From NCBI GenBank assembly GCA_902494295.1, contig CABUSL010000049.1, forward strand, positions 1 to 12,385: DNA of 12,385 nt, written 5' to 3'. The first letter of the stretch is position 1. Each line of letters opens with the position of its first letter. Shown here in pieces: positions 1 through 6,649 of the stretch. The notes beneath the pieces are model-generated. The model did no database searches. It had not been told where the DNA came from and worked only from the letters and a program-made list of their open reading frames with translations. The translations under genes were made by a program, and so were the position numbers. This DNA is from an uncultured Collinsella sp. GTDB taxonomy: Bacteria; Actinomycetota; Coriobacteriia; Coriobacteriales; Coriobacteriaceae.

Positions 1-73
1 CGCAACTTGGCGGCCAGATCGGGGTTGGTTTCCCCCCGCTTATGTGTCGACCGTTTTTCTAGCGCGTCCTCCG

Positions 74-550
74 TCACGCCAGGTAAGAGCGAAGGATGGT
101 GAGCCAGCGTGGGGGTTCGAGGTGGATGATATCGTCGGGAACTCCGGCGGGCGCATAGCCGCCAAAGAGCAGACCGGCATCTGCCGGATTGACGAGGCGC
201 ACGATCCATACGACGACGACCAGCACGCACAACACGGTGACCGCAATGTCGATACCACGCTTTAGCTTGCTCGATGCCACCTCCTCGCGCACGAACGCGA
301 GCACAAACGCAATCGGCACCACCCAAAACAGCGGATGGTAGGCAAAGGCAGCCGCATAATCGAGGCGCAGCGCCGCCAGCCACGCCCTCGTCATGCCGCA
401 TCCCGGACAAGGAATGCCCGTCATCAATCGAAAAATGCAGCCAATGTCGAGCAGGTAGAGCGCGAGCCAGGCGACAAAGAGCGCGCCGGTGCAAAAAAGG
501 GCGCGGCGAAGGAGCTCTGCCGTGCCCCTATGTCCCTGGAAGCTGTTCAC
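74..550 (-). CDS. DUF2752 family small membrane protein
   Basis: The 158-residue protein has three hydrophobic segments at about residues 19-39, 68-87 and 98-118. Its GIPCPGCGMTRAW motif (Cys48, Cys51) is the signature of the DUF2752 family, whose biochemical role is not known. The two cysteines beside a predicted membrane edge suggest metal or redox binding, but that is inference. I chose the GTG at 550: an AAGGG ribosome site lies at 555-559 and the start falls 13 nt after the stop of the preceding zinc-ribbon gene. An in-frame ATG at 610 would overlap that gene by 47 bp and has no ribosome site. The spacing implies co-transcription with the DUF4234 gene. No terminator is seen before the window edge. 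Family assignment is good; function is open. Confidence 0.82.
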   Translation of the reverse strand: MNSFQGHRGTAELLRRALFCTGALFVAWLALYLLDIGCIFRLMTGIPCPGCGMTRAWLAALRLDYAAAFAYHPLFWVVPIAFVLAFVREEVASSKLKRGIDIAVTVLCVLVVVVWIVRLVNPADAGLLFGGYAPAGVPDDIIHLEPPRWLTILRSYLA

Positions 551-563
551 GCCGCCCTTATTG

Positions 564-1172
564 TTAGGCACGAGCGCCAAGGCGAGTGTTGTAAGCCGTT
601 GCCATGGCATTGGTATTATTGATGACGATGTTCATAGCGAAGATGGGACCAAGGCCGCACAGGAGCGCGCCGAAGATCTGCCACAGAAGAACGGTGGTGC
701 CGTTTTCCTGGAACACCAGGCCGTAGCGAGGAGCGTTGGCCTGCAGGCGGTTGCCAATCTTGTAATACCAGTAGTACGCGTAGAAGCCGCAGGTCACAAA
801 CGATAGAAGGATGAATTCCGCCAGACCCGGCGTGTAATCGCCGTCATCCTGACACAACGTGTTGACGTCGCGTGCCAAGCAATACAGGAAGTAGAACGAA
901 TAGATACCGCAGGTCACAAGAGAGAGCAGCAGCCAGCCGATCAGGCTGCGGTCAGCCTTAATGGGGTCATAGCCCATCGGAGCGGATGCGGACTGTTGGG
1001 CGTATTGACCGGTGTACTGCTGCTGAGGCTGGGGCGCGGGCTGAATAGCCTGGGCCGGAGCGGGCTGGGGCTGCGGGGCCGCAGCGGCAGAAGCGGCACC
1101 AACGGCGGATCCGCAAACAGGGCAGAATTTGGCATCATCCGAAATGGGAGAACCACAAGTGGGACAGAACAT
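564..1172 (-). CDS. Zinc-ribbon, DUF4234-type membrane protein
   Basis: The 202-residue protein begins with a zinc ribbon, two CxxC knuckles at Cys3/Cys6 and Cys17/Cys20. A Pro/Gln/Ala-rich linker follows (about residues 22-65), then three hydrophobic segments (about 78-100, 118-137, 160-183). The first two membrane segments repeat one another: LLSLVTCGIY at 82-91 and LLSFVTCGFY at 122-131. This arrangement matches DUF4234 proteins, which have no established function. The start at 1172 is supported by AAAGGAGAGG a few bases upstream. The TAA stop at 564-566 is followed closely by the DUF2752 gene. A terminator at 1325-1359 separates it from the gene behind, so it should have its own promoter within 1173-1324. 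I could not identify convincing promoter boxes there. Confidence 0.85.
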   Translation of the reverse strand: MFCPTCGSPISDDAKFCPVCGSAVGAASAAAAPQPQPAPAQAIQPAPQPQQQYTGQYAQQSASAPMGYDPIKADRSLIGWLLLSLVTCGIYSFYFLYCLARDVNTLCQDDGDYTPGLAEFILLSFVTCGFYAYYWYYKIGNRLQANAPRYGLVFQENGTTVLLWQIFGALLCGLGPIFAMNIVINNTNAMATAYNTRLGARA

Positions 1173-1247
1173 GAGCCTCTCCTTTTCCTAAGGCGTCGCA
1201 CGCCTTCAAACCTTACACGTCTACGTTCTCAACAATAGCCGCGACGT

Positions 1248-1259
1248 TGTTGCGCAACA
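1248..1259. promoter_or_regulatory. Perfect 12-bp palindrome upstream of the DUF4234 gene
   Basis: The sequence TGTTGCGCAACA is its own reverse complement. It lies 75-87 bp before the start of the zinc-ribbon/DUF4234 gene, in the short stretch that must hold that gene's promoter because a terminator lies just behind it. It could be an operator for a dimeric regulator. A 12-bp palindrome can also occur by chance, and no regulator gene is nearby. Confidence 0.25.
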
Positions 1260-1324
1260 TTGACCAATTTCCGAGAAATTTTGCTGCAACCGTTTTCCCA
1301 GGCATTTTCTTGCTTTCGCAGTAG

Positions 1325-1359
1325 AAAAAGGCACCCCGGGCTCAGTTGCCCAGGGCGCC
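1325..1359 (-). terminator. Rho-independent terminator of the AP-tailed zinc-ribbon gene
   Basis: On the minus strand GGCGCCCTGGGC pairs with GCCCGGGGTGCC: 12 base pairs with two G-U wobbles and a 6-nt loop. TTTTT follows directly. The stem begins 8 nt after the TAG stop of the gene ending at 1368. This is the clearest terminator in the window. Confidence 0.9.
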
Positions 1360-1367
1360 TCGACCGG

Positions 1368-2684
1368 CTATTCGGTTTGATTGTTTTCGGCAGCAGGATT
1401 ATCGCCCGGCTCATCCGCCGGCGTGGCAACGGCATCCCAATCGGGCTCCGCAGGCGTCGCCTCGGACGCCGGTGCGGGGACAGGAGCAGGTGCCGGGGCA
1501 GGGGCAGGCGCGGGTGCCGGGGCAGGTGCAGGCGCGGGCGCCGGGGCAGGCGCAGCACCAGTGGCTGCCGTGGGATTGAATCCCGCAGGAGCAGGCTTCT
1601 TCTCACCCGGGAGCACAAAAGTCAAAACGTCGTCCTTGTCCTCATCGGCCCATTCGCTTGCATAACGTGCAGCCCAATAGCCAACGGCACGGTGCTTGAG
1701 CATCTTGCCAAAGACCGTAAGGAACACCGTGACGAATGCAATCAGCACCAGGAACAATACGAGCGTGACACCACCGGCGGTAACAATCGCCTCGATACCC
1801 GTGGGGCGATAGTAATAGCCGTACGCGCCAATTCCGGCGATGGCACCAAAGACAGCTGTCAAGATCCACGTAATGGCGTTGGAAACCAGGCCCGTCAAAA
1901 ACTCGGGAAGGAACGAAGCACAGAACAGCTTGGTCTTGTTGTGCTTAAAGGCCGCCCAGACCTTATCGAGCGAAAACGCGCTCTCGACGCGCCCGGTCAC
2001 CGCAAAGTGCATCACGGCAATGTCGGCGAACATCTTAAAGAAGACACCCAGAATCGCCGAGGCAATTAGCGCCAGGACAAGCAGGCCAAGCGAGCCAAAC
2101 AGCGCAGCCTCGAGCGCATAAGAGCCGTAATAAGAATACGAGCCCGCGGCGCCAATTACCACGCCCTCCACCAGCGAAAGCACTACACCGATAATGGGAA
2201 TGGCAGCGATAACCTCGAGCACGACCGAGATAACGCTCGAAAAGATTCCGAGACCAAACGACGTGGAACGCATCAACGGACGACCCATGCCGTCATCGAT
2301 CTTAAGCGACAGGTCGCGACCCCACTCGATGCCAAAGCCCGAACCGCACACGCTCGCCACGTAGGCAGCCAAAAAGCCGATGGCAGCCGCAATACCGCCG
2401 ATAACGGGGATGAACAGCACGAGTACCGACACGACACAGATAAGCGCCGGCAAAAAAGCGATCTGGCACACGCGCTGCAGCACGCCCGGAGTCTTGGTCA
2501 TATCTTGGAACGCCTGAGCCACACAGCCCTTTGGCGCATTCGCCACGGGCGGTTGCGGAACAAACTGCTGGGGCTGAGGCTGTCCCTGGGGAGCGGGGCC
2601 AGCGGCACCGGCATTAGGAGCACCACACACGCCGCAGAACTTGTCGTTATCGCCCATGGGGGCGCCACACTGCGAGCAGAACAT
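1368..2684 (-). CDS. Zinc-ribbon polytopic membrane protein with Ala-Pro tail
   Basis: The 438-residue protein starts with a zinc ribbon (Cys3/Cys6, Cys17/Cys20) of the same spacing as in the neighbouring DUF4234 protein. A Pro/Gln linker follows, then about five or six hydrophobic segments between residues 75 and 330. The stretch MHFAVTGRVESAF (225-237) resembles the DUF4013 family of membrane proteins, a tentative match. The C-terminus (about 375-438) is a predicted soluble tail dominated by Ala-Pro repeats and ending acidic. The ATG at 2684 was chosen because the zinc ribbon begins there and AAGGGA lies 7 nt upstream; a longer reading from 2756 only adds 24 unlikely residues. The gene lies 149 bp behind yitT, with no terminator seen between them, so read-through is possible. 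Function unknown. Confidence 0.85.
   Translation of the reverse strand: MFCSQCGAPMGDNDKFCGVCGAPNAGAAGPAPQGQPQPQQFVPQPPVANAPKGCVAQAFQDMTKTPGVLQRVCQIAFLPALICVVSVLVLFIPVIGGIAAAIGFLAAYVASVCGSGFGIEWGRDLSLKIDDGMGRPLMRSTSFGLGIFSSVISVVLEVIAAIPIIGVVLSLVEGVVIGAAGSYSYYGSYALEAALFGSLGLLVLALIASAILGVFFKMFADIAVMHFAVTGRVESAFSLDKVWAAFKHNKTKLFCASFLPEFLTGLVSNAITWILTAVFGAIAGIGAYGYYYRPTGIEAIVTAGGVTLVLFLVLIAFVTVFLTVFGKMLKHRAVGYWAARYASEWADEDKDDVLTFVLPGEKKPAPAGFNPTAATGAAPAPAPAPAPAPAPAPAPAPAPAPVPAPASEATPAEPDWDAVATPADEPGDNPAAENNQTE
1470..1553 (-). repeat. Ala-Pro dipeptide repeat inside a CDS
   Basis: This stretch encodes 12 Ala-Pro dipeptides, one Val-Pro and one more Ala-Pro. The codons vary freely: all four Ala codons occur, and Pro uses CCT, CCC and CCG. 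The repeat is therefore kept at protein level and is not a simple DNA slippage tract. It probably forms a stiff, extended linker in the C-terminal tail of the membrane protein. Confidence 0.9.
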
Positions 2685-2833
2685 AGAATCATCCCTTCGT
2701 ATCTTGAACAAATCACTTGGATCGCAAACGATGTCTTTAGCATCATTATTGCCCAATGTGGGGTCAAATACTCAAAGATGACCGATTTGCAAGATACACG
2801 GCGCCAGCAGGCGGTTCGTTGAATACGTCTGTG

Positions 2834-3856
2834 CTAGTTCGTTCCGCGGAAGCCCTTGCCGACAATCTCGGAGCTGTCGACGATCGTGATAAAGGCACCC
2901 GGATCGACCTCGCGCGCATAACGGCGCAGCTGCACGGCCTCGCGACGGCTCAGCACGCTCATGATCACCGTCACGCACTTGCCCGAGAAGGCACCGTAGC
3001 CGCGGCTGATGGTCGCCGTGCGGTTGAGATGCTTGACGATAAACTCCTCGACCTTAAGGGGTTCGGAGCAAATGACCGTGCAGACCTTACGAAGATGGAT
3101 GCTCTCGATGGCCTTGTCGACCACAAGCGTCTTGGCAAACAGGCCGAGCACGCAATACAGACCGACACGCGGGCCATACAAAAAGGCCGCGATGGTCACG
3201 ATACCGATATCGACCAGCAGCAGGGCGCGGCCAATCTCGAGCGTGGTGCGGCGCTTGAGGATCATGGCAAGAATGTCCGTGCCACCCGTCGAGGCGCCGA
3301 TGTCAAAGACAATAGCGCTGCCGAGCGCCGGCAAGATGACGGCAAAGCACAGGTCGAGCCACATATCGCCCGTCATCGAGACATCGGTCGGAATAAAGAG
3401 CTCAAACAGCGAAACATAGGCGGACAGCGCAAACGAGGCGAAGACACTCCAAAGAATCGCCTTGCGTTCCAAAAAGATAAAGCCCAAAGCGACGAGAACC
3501 GCGTTGATAATCCACATAAAGACGCCGACGGGCAGGGTCGGGAACAGCGTGGACAGAATGACCGACACGCCCGAGGTGCCGCCAAAAGCAAAGTGATTAG
3601 GGGTTTTAAACGCAACGATGGCAAAGGCCGTAAGAATCAGGCCCAGATTGAGCTCGGCAAAAAAGCGCGGGAAGCCCGGCTCCTGGCTGCGCTTTTGGCC
3701 GGCACGCTCGCCGCGCTCGATATCGGTGCGATCAACCACGCGCTCCATCGGCACTACGGGAGGACGATGCACCTCTTCGGCAGCACGCGATGCCGCCTCT
3801 GCCGCGGCGGCCTCAATCGCCCATGCCTTGCTTTCTGTTTCGTGCTCGTCAGCCAT
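2834..3856 (-). CDS. YitT family membrane protein with DUF2179 domain
   Basis: The 340-residue protein has a charged, Ala/Glu-rich N-terminal extension (about 1-62), unusually long for this family. Five or so membrane segments follow (about 69-240) with the family-typical FGGTSGVSVI (91-100) and ASTGGTDI (189-196), then a soluble C-terminal DUF2179 domain (about 255-335). YitT proteins have no settled biochemical role; transport is suspected but unproven. The ATG at 3856 has GAGGGG 8 nt upstream. No terminator follows the TAG stop, so transcripts may run into the zinc-ribbon gene 149 bp downstream. The asp23 terminator upstream (3971-4011) means it has its own promoter in 3857-3970. I could not place -35 and -10 boxes with confidence. 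Confidence 0.9.
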   Translation of the reverse strand: MADEHETESKAWAIEAAAAEAASRAAEEVHRPPVVPMERVVDRTDIERGERAGQKRSQEPGFPRFFAELNLGLILTAFAIVAFKTPNHFAFGGTSGVSVILSTLFPTLPVGVFMWIINAVLVALGFIFLERKAILWSVFASFALSAYVSLFELFIPTDVSMTGDMWLDLCFAVILPALGSAIVFDIGASTGGTDILAMILKRRTTLEIGRALLLVDIGIVTIAAFLYGPRVGLYCVLGLFAKTLVVDKAIESIHLRKVCTVICSEPLKVEEFIVKHLNRTATISRGYGAFSGKCVTVIMSVLSRREAVQLRRYAREVDPGAFITIVDSSEIVGKGFRGTN

Positions 3857-3945
3857 TACGGCAACCCCTCGTTAACAATTTGGAAACAATGCGCCCATTA
3901 GGGTAACGCGGAACGCGACGATTGCAACCCCTAGTTAGACGAGCG

Positions 3946-3970
3946 GTATGCCTACATCGGGGGGGCATAC
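3946..3970. other. Inverted repeat in the region upstream of yitT
   Basis: GTATGCC (3946-3952) and GGCATAC (3964-3970) are perfect 7-bp arms around an 11-nt spacer. The site lies about 90 bp before the YitT-family start and directly behind the asp23 terminator. It could be an operator or a leader hairpin; nothing in the sequence decides which. Confidence 0.35.
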
Positions 3971-4011
3971 AAATAACGGCCGGCCACGCTTTTGCTTGCG
4001 CGGTCGGCCGT
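3971..4011 (-). terminator. Terminator of the amaP-DUF2273-asp23 operon
   Basis: Reading the minus strand, ACGGCCGACCGCGC pairs with GCGTGGCCGGCCGT: 14 positions with one mismatch and one G-U pair, 8-nt loop. TATTT follows. It lies about 55 nt beyond the asp23 stop, on the far side of a hairpin repeat. The T-tract is short, but stem strength and position fit termination. Confidence 0.75.
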
Positions 4012-4023
4012 TTAATGTTTTCG

Positions 4024-4067
4024 CAGATAAAACCTGCCAAAACAAACCTGTCCCTTTTTGGAAGGTT
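4024..4067 (-). repeat. REP-like hairpin repeat, copy 1, at the asp23 stop
   Basis: Arms AACCTGCCAAAA (4031-4042) and TTTTGGAAGGTT (4056-4067) pair with one mismatch around a 13-nt loop. Over 44 positions this element matches the inverted copy at 8890-8933 with only two differences. On the minus strand the core is AAAAAGGGACAGGTTTG. The first T and A pairs of the asp23 TAA stop fall inside the repeat edge, so the repeat begins exactly where the gene ends. No transposase is nearby. Confidence 0.9.
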
Positions 4068-4587
4068 ATTCGTGCTGGCTGGTGCGGTGCTCGTACTCCT
4101 CGGGGGTGATGACGTCCTCGATACGCAGGTTGACGCCCGCCACCTCAAGGCCGGTCATCGCGGCAAGGCGCTCGGTGACACGTGCCTTGACGTCGTCGAA
4201 AATCGCGGGCGCATAGGCGCCGTACTCGATAATGACGGAGATGTTGACGACCACGCGATTGTCATCGGTGACCTCGACCGTCACGCCCTTGGTCAGATTC
4301 TCGGCACCAAACTGCTCCTGCACAAAATGCATGAGGTTACCCTTCATGCCCAGAACGTGCGGAACCTCGCGGGTGGCCATGGCAACGATCTTCTCGATCA
4401 CACCGTTGGAATAGGTCAGCGAGTCCTCGGACTCGTCTGTTTCCTCATCATCCTCGTCCGCATCATCGGCGGGCTCGGCCTCGACGAGCGCCTCGTCCTC
4501 GAGCGTTACGTCCTCGGCCTCGGCGGTGACGGTCTCGTCTGCCTCGAGCTCGGTATCGGCCACATCGACCTTCGTATTAAAAGCCAT
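4066..4587 (-). CDS. Asp23/Gls24 family envelope stress protein
   Basis: The 173-residue protein carries an Asp23/Gls24 domain from about residue 57 to 158, with family-like stretches YSNGVIEKIVAMATREV (59-75) and ISVIIEYGAYAP (116-127). Asp23 proteins are cytoplasmic and sit at the membrane by binding AmaP; they are linked to cell-envelope and alkaline stress. Here the domain is preceded by a very acidic extension (about 8-56, rich in Asp and Glu), longer than in the Staphylococcus protein as far as I recall. The ATG at 4587 is preceded by AAGGAGG at 4-nt spacing. It lies 44 nt behind the DUF2273 gene, and amaP is at the head of the same group, so the three form one operon closed by the terminator at 3971-4011. 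The TAA stop overlaps a hairpin repeat. Confidence 0.9.
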   Translation of the reverse strand: MAFNTKVDVADTELEADETVTAEAEDVTLEDEALVEAEPADDADEDDEETDESEDSLTYSNGVIEKIVAMATREVPHVLGMKGNLMHFVQEQFGAENLTKGVTVEVTDDNRVVVNISVIIEYGAYAPAIFDDVKARVTERLAAMTGLEVAGVNLRIEDVITPEEYEHRTSQHE

Positions 4588-4631
4588 GGTTCCTCCTTAT
4601 GCCTGCCGCGGATGCGACAGTCGAATACATA

Positions 4632-5009
4632 TTAGCGGCCGCTAAACAGACGGCCGAAGAAGTTGACGATCCCGTTTTCGCCGTCGCGAATTTGGCCGAT
4701 CACGGCGCCGATCAGCACGAAGAATGCAATGACGAGCGTGTCCCACAGGCCCAACGTGAGCACCAACACGGCGAGGATAAAGCCGGCGACGGCGCCGAGC
4801 GTGGTGTTGGGATGACGCACAGCATAGCTCCAGATGGCAGCGCCCGTACCCTTGATGAGACCCATAGCCTCGTCAAAATCCGCGGCTGCCGCGTCTTGCA
4901 ACTCGGTTGCCTCTGCTTTGGAATCAACAGGTTCGTTCGCCGGCGTGGCGCTCTGGTCAATCGTCAGGCGCGGCGTACGAGCGGTCTTGTCTTGATTGGT
5001 ATCACTCAC
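4632..5009 (-). CDS. DUF2273 family small membrane protein
   Basis: The 125-residue protein has a soluble N-terminal half and two adjacent hydrophobic segments (about 70-88 and 91-106), followed by a short basic end (FFGRLFSGR). The segment HPNTTLGAVAGFILAVLVL (66-84) is typical of DUF2273 proteins, which accompany Asp23 and AmaP in Gram-positive bacteria and probably help hold the complex at the membrane. The start is GTG at 5009, with GGAGG 6 nt upstream. It overlaps the end of amaP by 8 bp, a sign of translational coupling. A longer upstream reading in the same frame runs through amaP and was not used. The N-terminal 50 residues are polar and poorly conserved in character. Confidence 0.85.
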   Translation of the reverse strand: MSDTNQDKTARTPRLTIDQSATPANEPVDSKAEATELQDAAAADFDEAMGLIKGTGAAIWSYAVRHPNTTLGAVAGFILAVLVLTLGLWDTLVIAFFVLIGAVIGQIRDGENGIVNFFGRLFSGR

Positions 5010-5547
5010 CGGAAACCTCCACGGTCTGGACGGTAGTCTTGGACGGCAAAAAACGAACGCGTGCGGTCGTGCCCGGCGTGCCAAGCATGGTGTCGCAAGC
5101 TTCCTCGATGCGCCGCTGCATCGCAGTAGCCAGAGATGCCACGTCCTTATCGTCAAGCGCGATAGCCTCGACCTTAAATCGGACGTGCGAATCGTCGGAG
5201 CCTTGGACGCGGGCCTCGACATGCTCGACCATCACGCGGTCGTCGCGCTCGGCAGCAGCCCTAGCACACGAAGAAAGCGCCGCAAGGGTGACCTCGATAT
5301 TGCGCTCCCCCGCCGGATGCACACAGGACGGCTCGCGACGAGCAAACATCAGACGAAAGAAGCTTACCAGCACGCCGATCGCCACAACTCCGCCGCATGC
5401 CGTCACGACAATGCGCGGCATGGGGTCGCGCATCAGCAGCATAAAGCGATACGTATACGGCCCCCAAAACTGGCAGACAAGCGTACCCAGCGCCACGATG
5501 GCGGCGGCAAGATACACAATCGCTAGGGCTCGTTTGAGTACGCGCAC
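5002..5547 (-). CDS. amaP: Alkaline shock response membrane anchor AmaP
   Basis: The 181-residue protein has two N-terminal membrane segments (about 5-27 and 44-66) joined by a short loop, then a soluble domain of mixed character (about 82-178). This layout and its place before DUF2273 and asp23 match AmaP, the anchor that recruits Asp23 to the membrane. The start is GTG at 5547; AAGGGAG lies 6 nt upstream. The last codons overlap the GTG of the DUF2273 gene. It heads the operon, and a TATAAT box at 5598-5603 gives a short leader. The name rests partly on context, since AmaP sequences diverge strongly. Confidence 0.82.
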   Translation of the reverse strand: MRVLKRALAIVYLAAAIVALGTLVCQFWGPYTYRFMLLMRDPMPRIVVTACGGVVAIGVLVSFFRLMFARREPSCVHPAGERNIEVTLAALSSCARAAAERDDRVMVEHVEARVQGSDDSHVRFKVEAIALDDKDVASLATAMQRRIEEACDTMLGTPGTTARVRFLPSKTTVQTVEVSGE

Positions 5548-5597
5548 GTGGCGCTCCCTTCAAATCTCGGCACTCGAAATACAAAACGGTTCGCATC

Positions 5598-5603
5598 ATT
5601 ATA
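5598..5603 (-). promoter_or_regulatory. Putative -10 box of the amaP operon
   Basis: On the minus strand the hexamer is a perfect TATAAT, about 50 bp before the amaP start codon. No good -35 hexamer is found 16-18 bp upstream, because that space is filled by the stem of the yebC terminator. The box shares its first bases with that terminator's T-tract. Confidence 0.45.
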
Positions 5604-5644
5604 AAAGAGCCGGGTCCGGTGCTCTACGCACGCGGATCCGGCTC
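5603..5644 (-). terminator. Terminator behind yebC
   Basis: On the minus strand GAGCCGGATCCG pairs with CGGACCCGGCTC, 11 of 12 positions, around a 14-nt loop, followed by TTTTAT. It begins about 70 nt after the yebC stop and separates yebC from the amaP operon. A smaller GCACGG/CCGTGC hairpin lies directly behind the yebC stop. Confidence 0.8.
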
Positions 5645-5713
5645 ATCTATTCCACGAGGCTTGCATGCTCGCTTCATTATGCCCAGATATGCACGGCTTA
5701 ACCCGTGCGGGCG

Positions 5714-6520
5714 CTACTCCTCCTCGAGGGCAGCGATGACCTCGTCGGTCATGTCCATGGTGCTGTAAACATCCTGGACGTCGTCGAGCTCCTCAAGACG
5801 GTCGATGAGGCGCTGAACCTTCTTGGCGTCGGCGCCGGAGACCTCGGTCGGGGTGGTCGGGACCATGGTGGTCTCGGAGCCCTTGACCTGGACGCCCTGC
5901 TCCTCGAGCGCCTTGGAGACAGCCATGACCTCGTTAGCAGTAGTCCAGACGATCCACTCCTCGCCGGCATCCTCGTAGTCCTCGCCACCGGCCTCGGCGA
6001 TGGCCATCATGAACTCATCCTCGTCACCGGCAGCACCGTTGGCGATCATGGTCTCCTTCTTGGCGTTCTCGTCCAGGATCTCCTTGGCGACGACGATCTG
6101 GCCCTTGCGCTCAAACTGGAAGGCAACGGAGCCGGAGGTGCCCAGGTTGCCACCAGCGTGGGAGAAGGCGGAACGGACATCAGCGGCGGTACGGTTGCGG
6201 TTGTCGGTCAGGCAGTCGACGTAGACGGCGACACCGGCGGGACCGTAGCCCTCGTACACGATGTTCTCGTAGACGGCGGCATCGGCACCCGAACCAAAAG
6301 CCTTGTCGATAGCGGACTTGATCTTGTCCTTAGGCATGGACTGAGCCTTGGCCTTGGCAACGGCAGCGGCGAGGCTGGCGTTGTTCTCGGGCAGCGGGTC
6401 ACCGCCGAGACGGGCAGCAACGGTGATGTTGCGGCTGAGCTTGGAGAAGAGGGCGGAACGCTTGGCGTCCTGCGCGCCCTTACGATGCTTGGTTGTGGCC
6501 CACTTAGAGTGTCCGGACAT
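5714..6520 (-). CDS. yebC: YebC/PmpR family protein (TACO1 family)
   Basis: The 268-residue protein begins MSGHSKWATTKHRKGAQDAK, the conserved N-terminus of YebC/PmpR/TACO1 proteins, and keeps the VYEGYGPAGVAV motif (88-99). Members act as DNA-binding regulators or as ribosome-associated factors that help translate proline-rich sequences. Which applies here cannot be read from sequence. It is about 20 residues longer than most homologues; the extra material is in the region ENAKKETMIANGAAGDEDE (about 151-169), before the usual acidic stretch. The canonical KWANIKHRK is changed to KWATTKHRK. The ATG at 6520 has AGGAG 6 nt upstream. Codon use is strongly biased to a few GC-ending codons, which suggests high expression. 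It is flanked by a terminator and by a hairpin repeat, so it is probably monocistronic. Confidence 0.95.
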   Translation of the reverse strand: MSGHSKWATTKHRKGAQDAKRSALFSKLSRNITVAARLGGDPLPENNASLAAAVAKAKAQSMPKDKIKSAIDKAFGSGADAAVYENIVYEGYGPAGVAVYVDCLTDNRNRTAADVRSAFSHAGGNLGTSGSVAFQFERKGQIVVAKEILDENAKKETMIANGAAGDEDEFMMAIAEAGGEDYEDAGEEWIVWTTANEVMAVSKALEEQGVQVKGSETTMVPTTPTEVSGADAKKVQRLIDRLEELDDVQDVYSTMDMTDEVIAALEEE

Positions 6521-6603
6521 ACGTGTCTCCTATCGGTTTCGACCTAAAGCCCAGCGCAGATGCTCGGGCAATATAAACAAACGTCGTTATGATATACCTA
6601 CTG

Positions 6604-6625
6604 CCCTGCGAGATAAACCCCAAAA
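6604..6625 (-). repeat. Partial, decayed copy of the hairpin repeat tail
   Basis: On the minus strand TTTTGGGGTTTATCTCGC resembles the tail of copy 1, TTTTGGCAGGTTTTATCTGC, with small gaps. It lies 24 bp beyond copy 3. It may be a remnant of a second element or the tail of copy 3 after an insertion. The similarity is short. Confidence 0.35.
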
Positions 6626-6649
6626 TGAAGGCGTCGTGATGATGTCCCC

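Noticed and set aside
1..73. Possible next gene at the left edge
   Set aside because: A minus-strand frame is open to the edge but I find no start codon with a ribosome site in these 73 bases.
1470..1553. Microsatellite or CRISPR-like array
   Set aside because: The unit is a 6-nt coding repeat with variable third bases and no spacers; it is a protein-level Ala-Pro repeat.
1260..2069. Plus-strand open frame opposite the AP-tailed protein
   Set aside because: Its Arg/Gly-rich product is the mirror of the Ala-Pro codons on the other strand.
2756..3901. Plus-strand open frame of 381 codons opposite the YitT-family gene
   Set aside because: The minus strand encodes a recognisable YitT/DUF2179 protein; the antisense product is Arg/Asp-rich with no family features.
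3922..4635. Shared peptide in spurious frames, such as QIKPAKTNLSLFGR and QIKPAKINLSLFGR
   Set aside because: The matching peptides come from translating repeat copies 1 and 4 in non-coding frames; they are DNA repeat similarity and not a protein domain.
5010..5222. Longer reading of the DUF2273 gene starting at 5222
   Set aside because: The extra 71 residues are Arg/Pro-rich and lie wholly inside amaP; the GTG at 5009 has GGAGG at the right distance.
5705..6547. Long plus-strand open frame (280 codons) opposite yebC
   Set aside because: It is the antisense shadow of a clearly conserved, GC-biased gene; its product is low-complexity Gly/Leu/Asp/Val and has no ribosome site of note.
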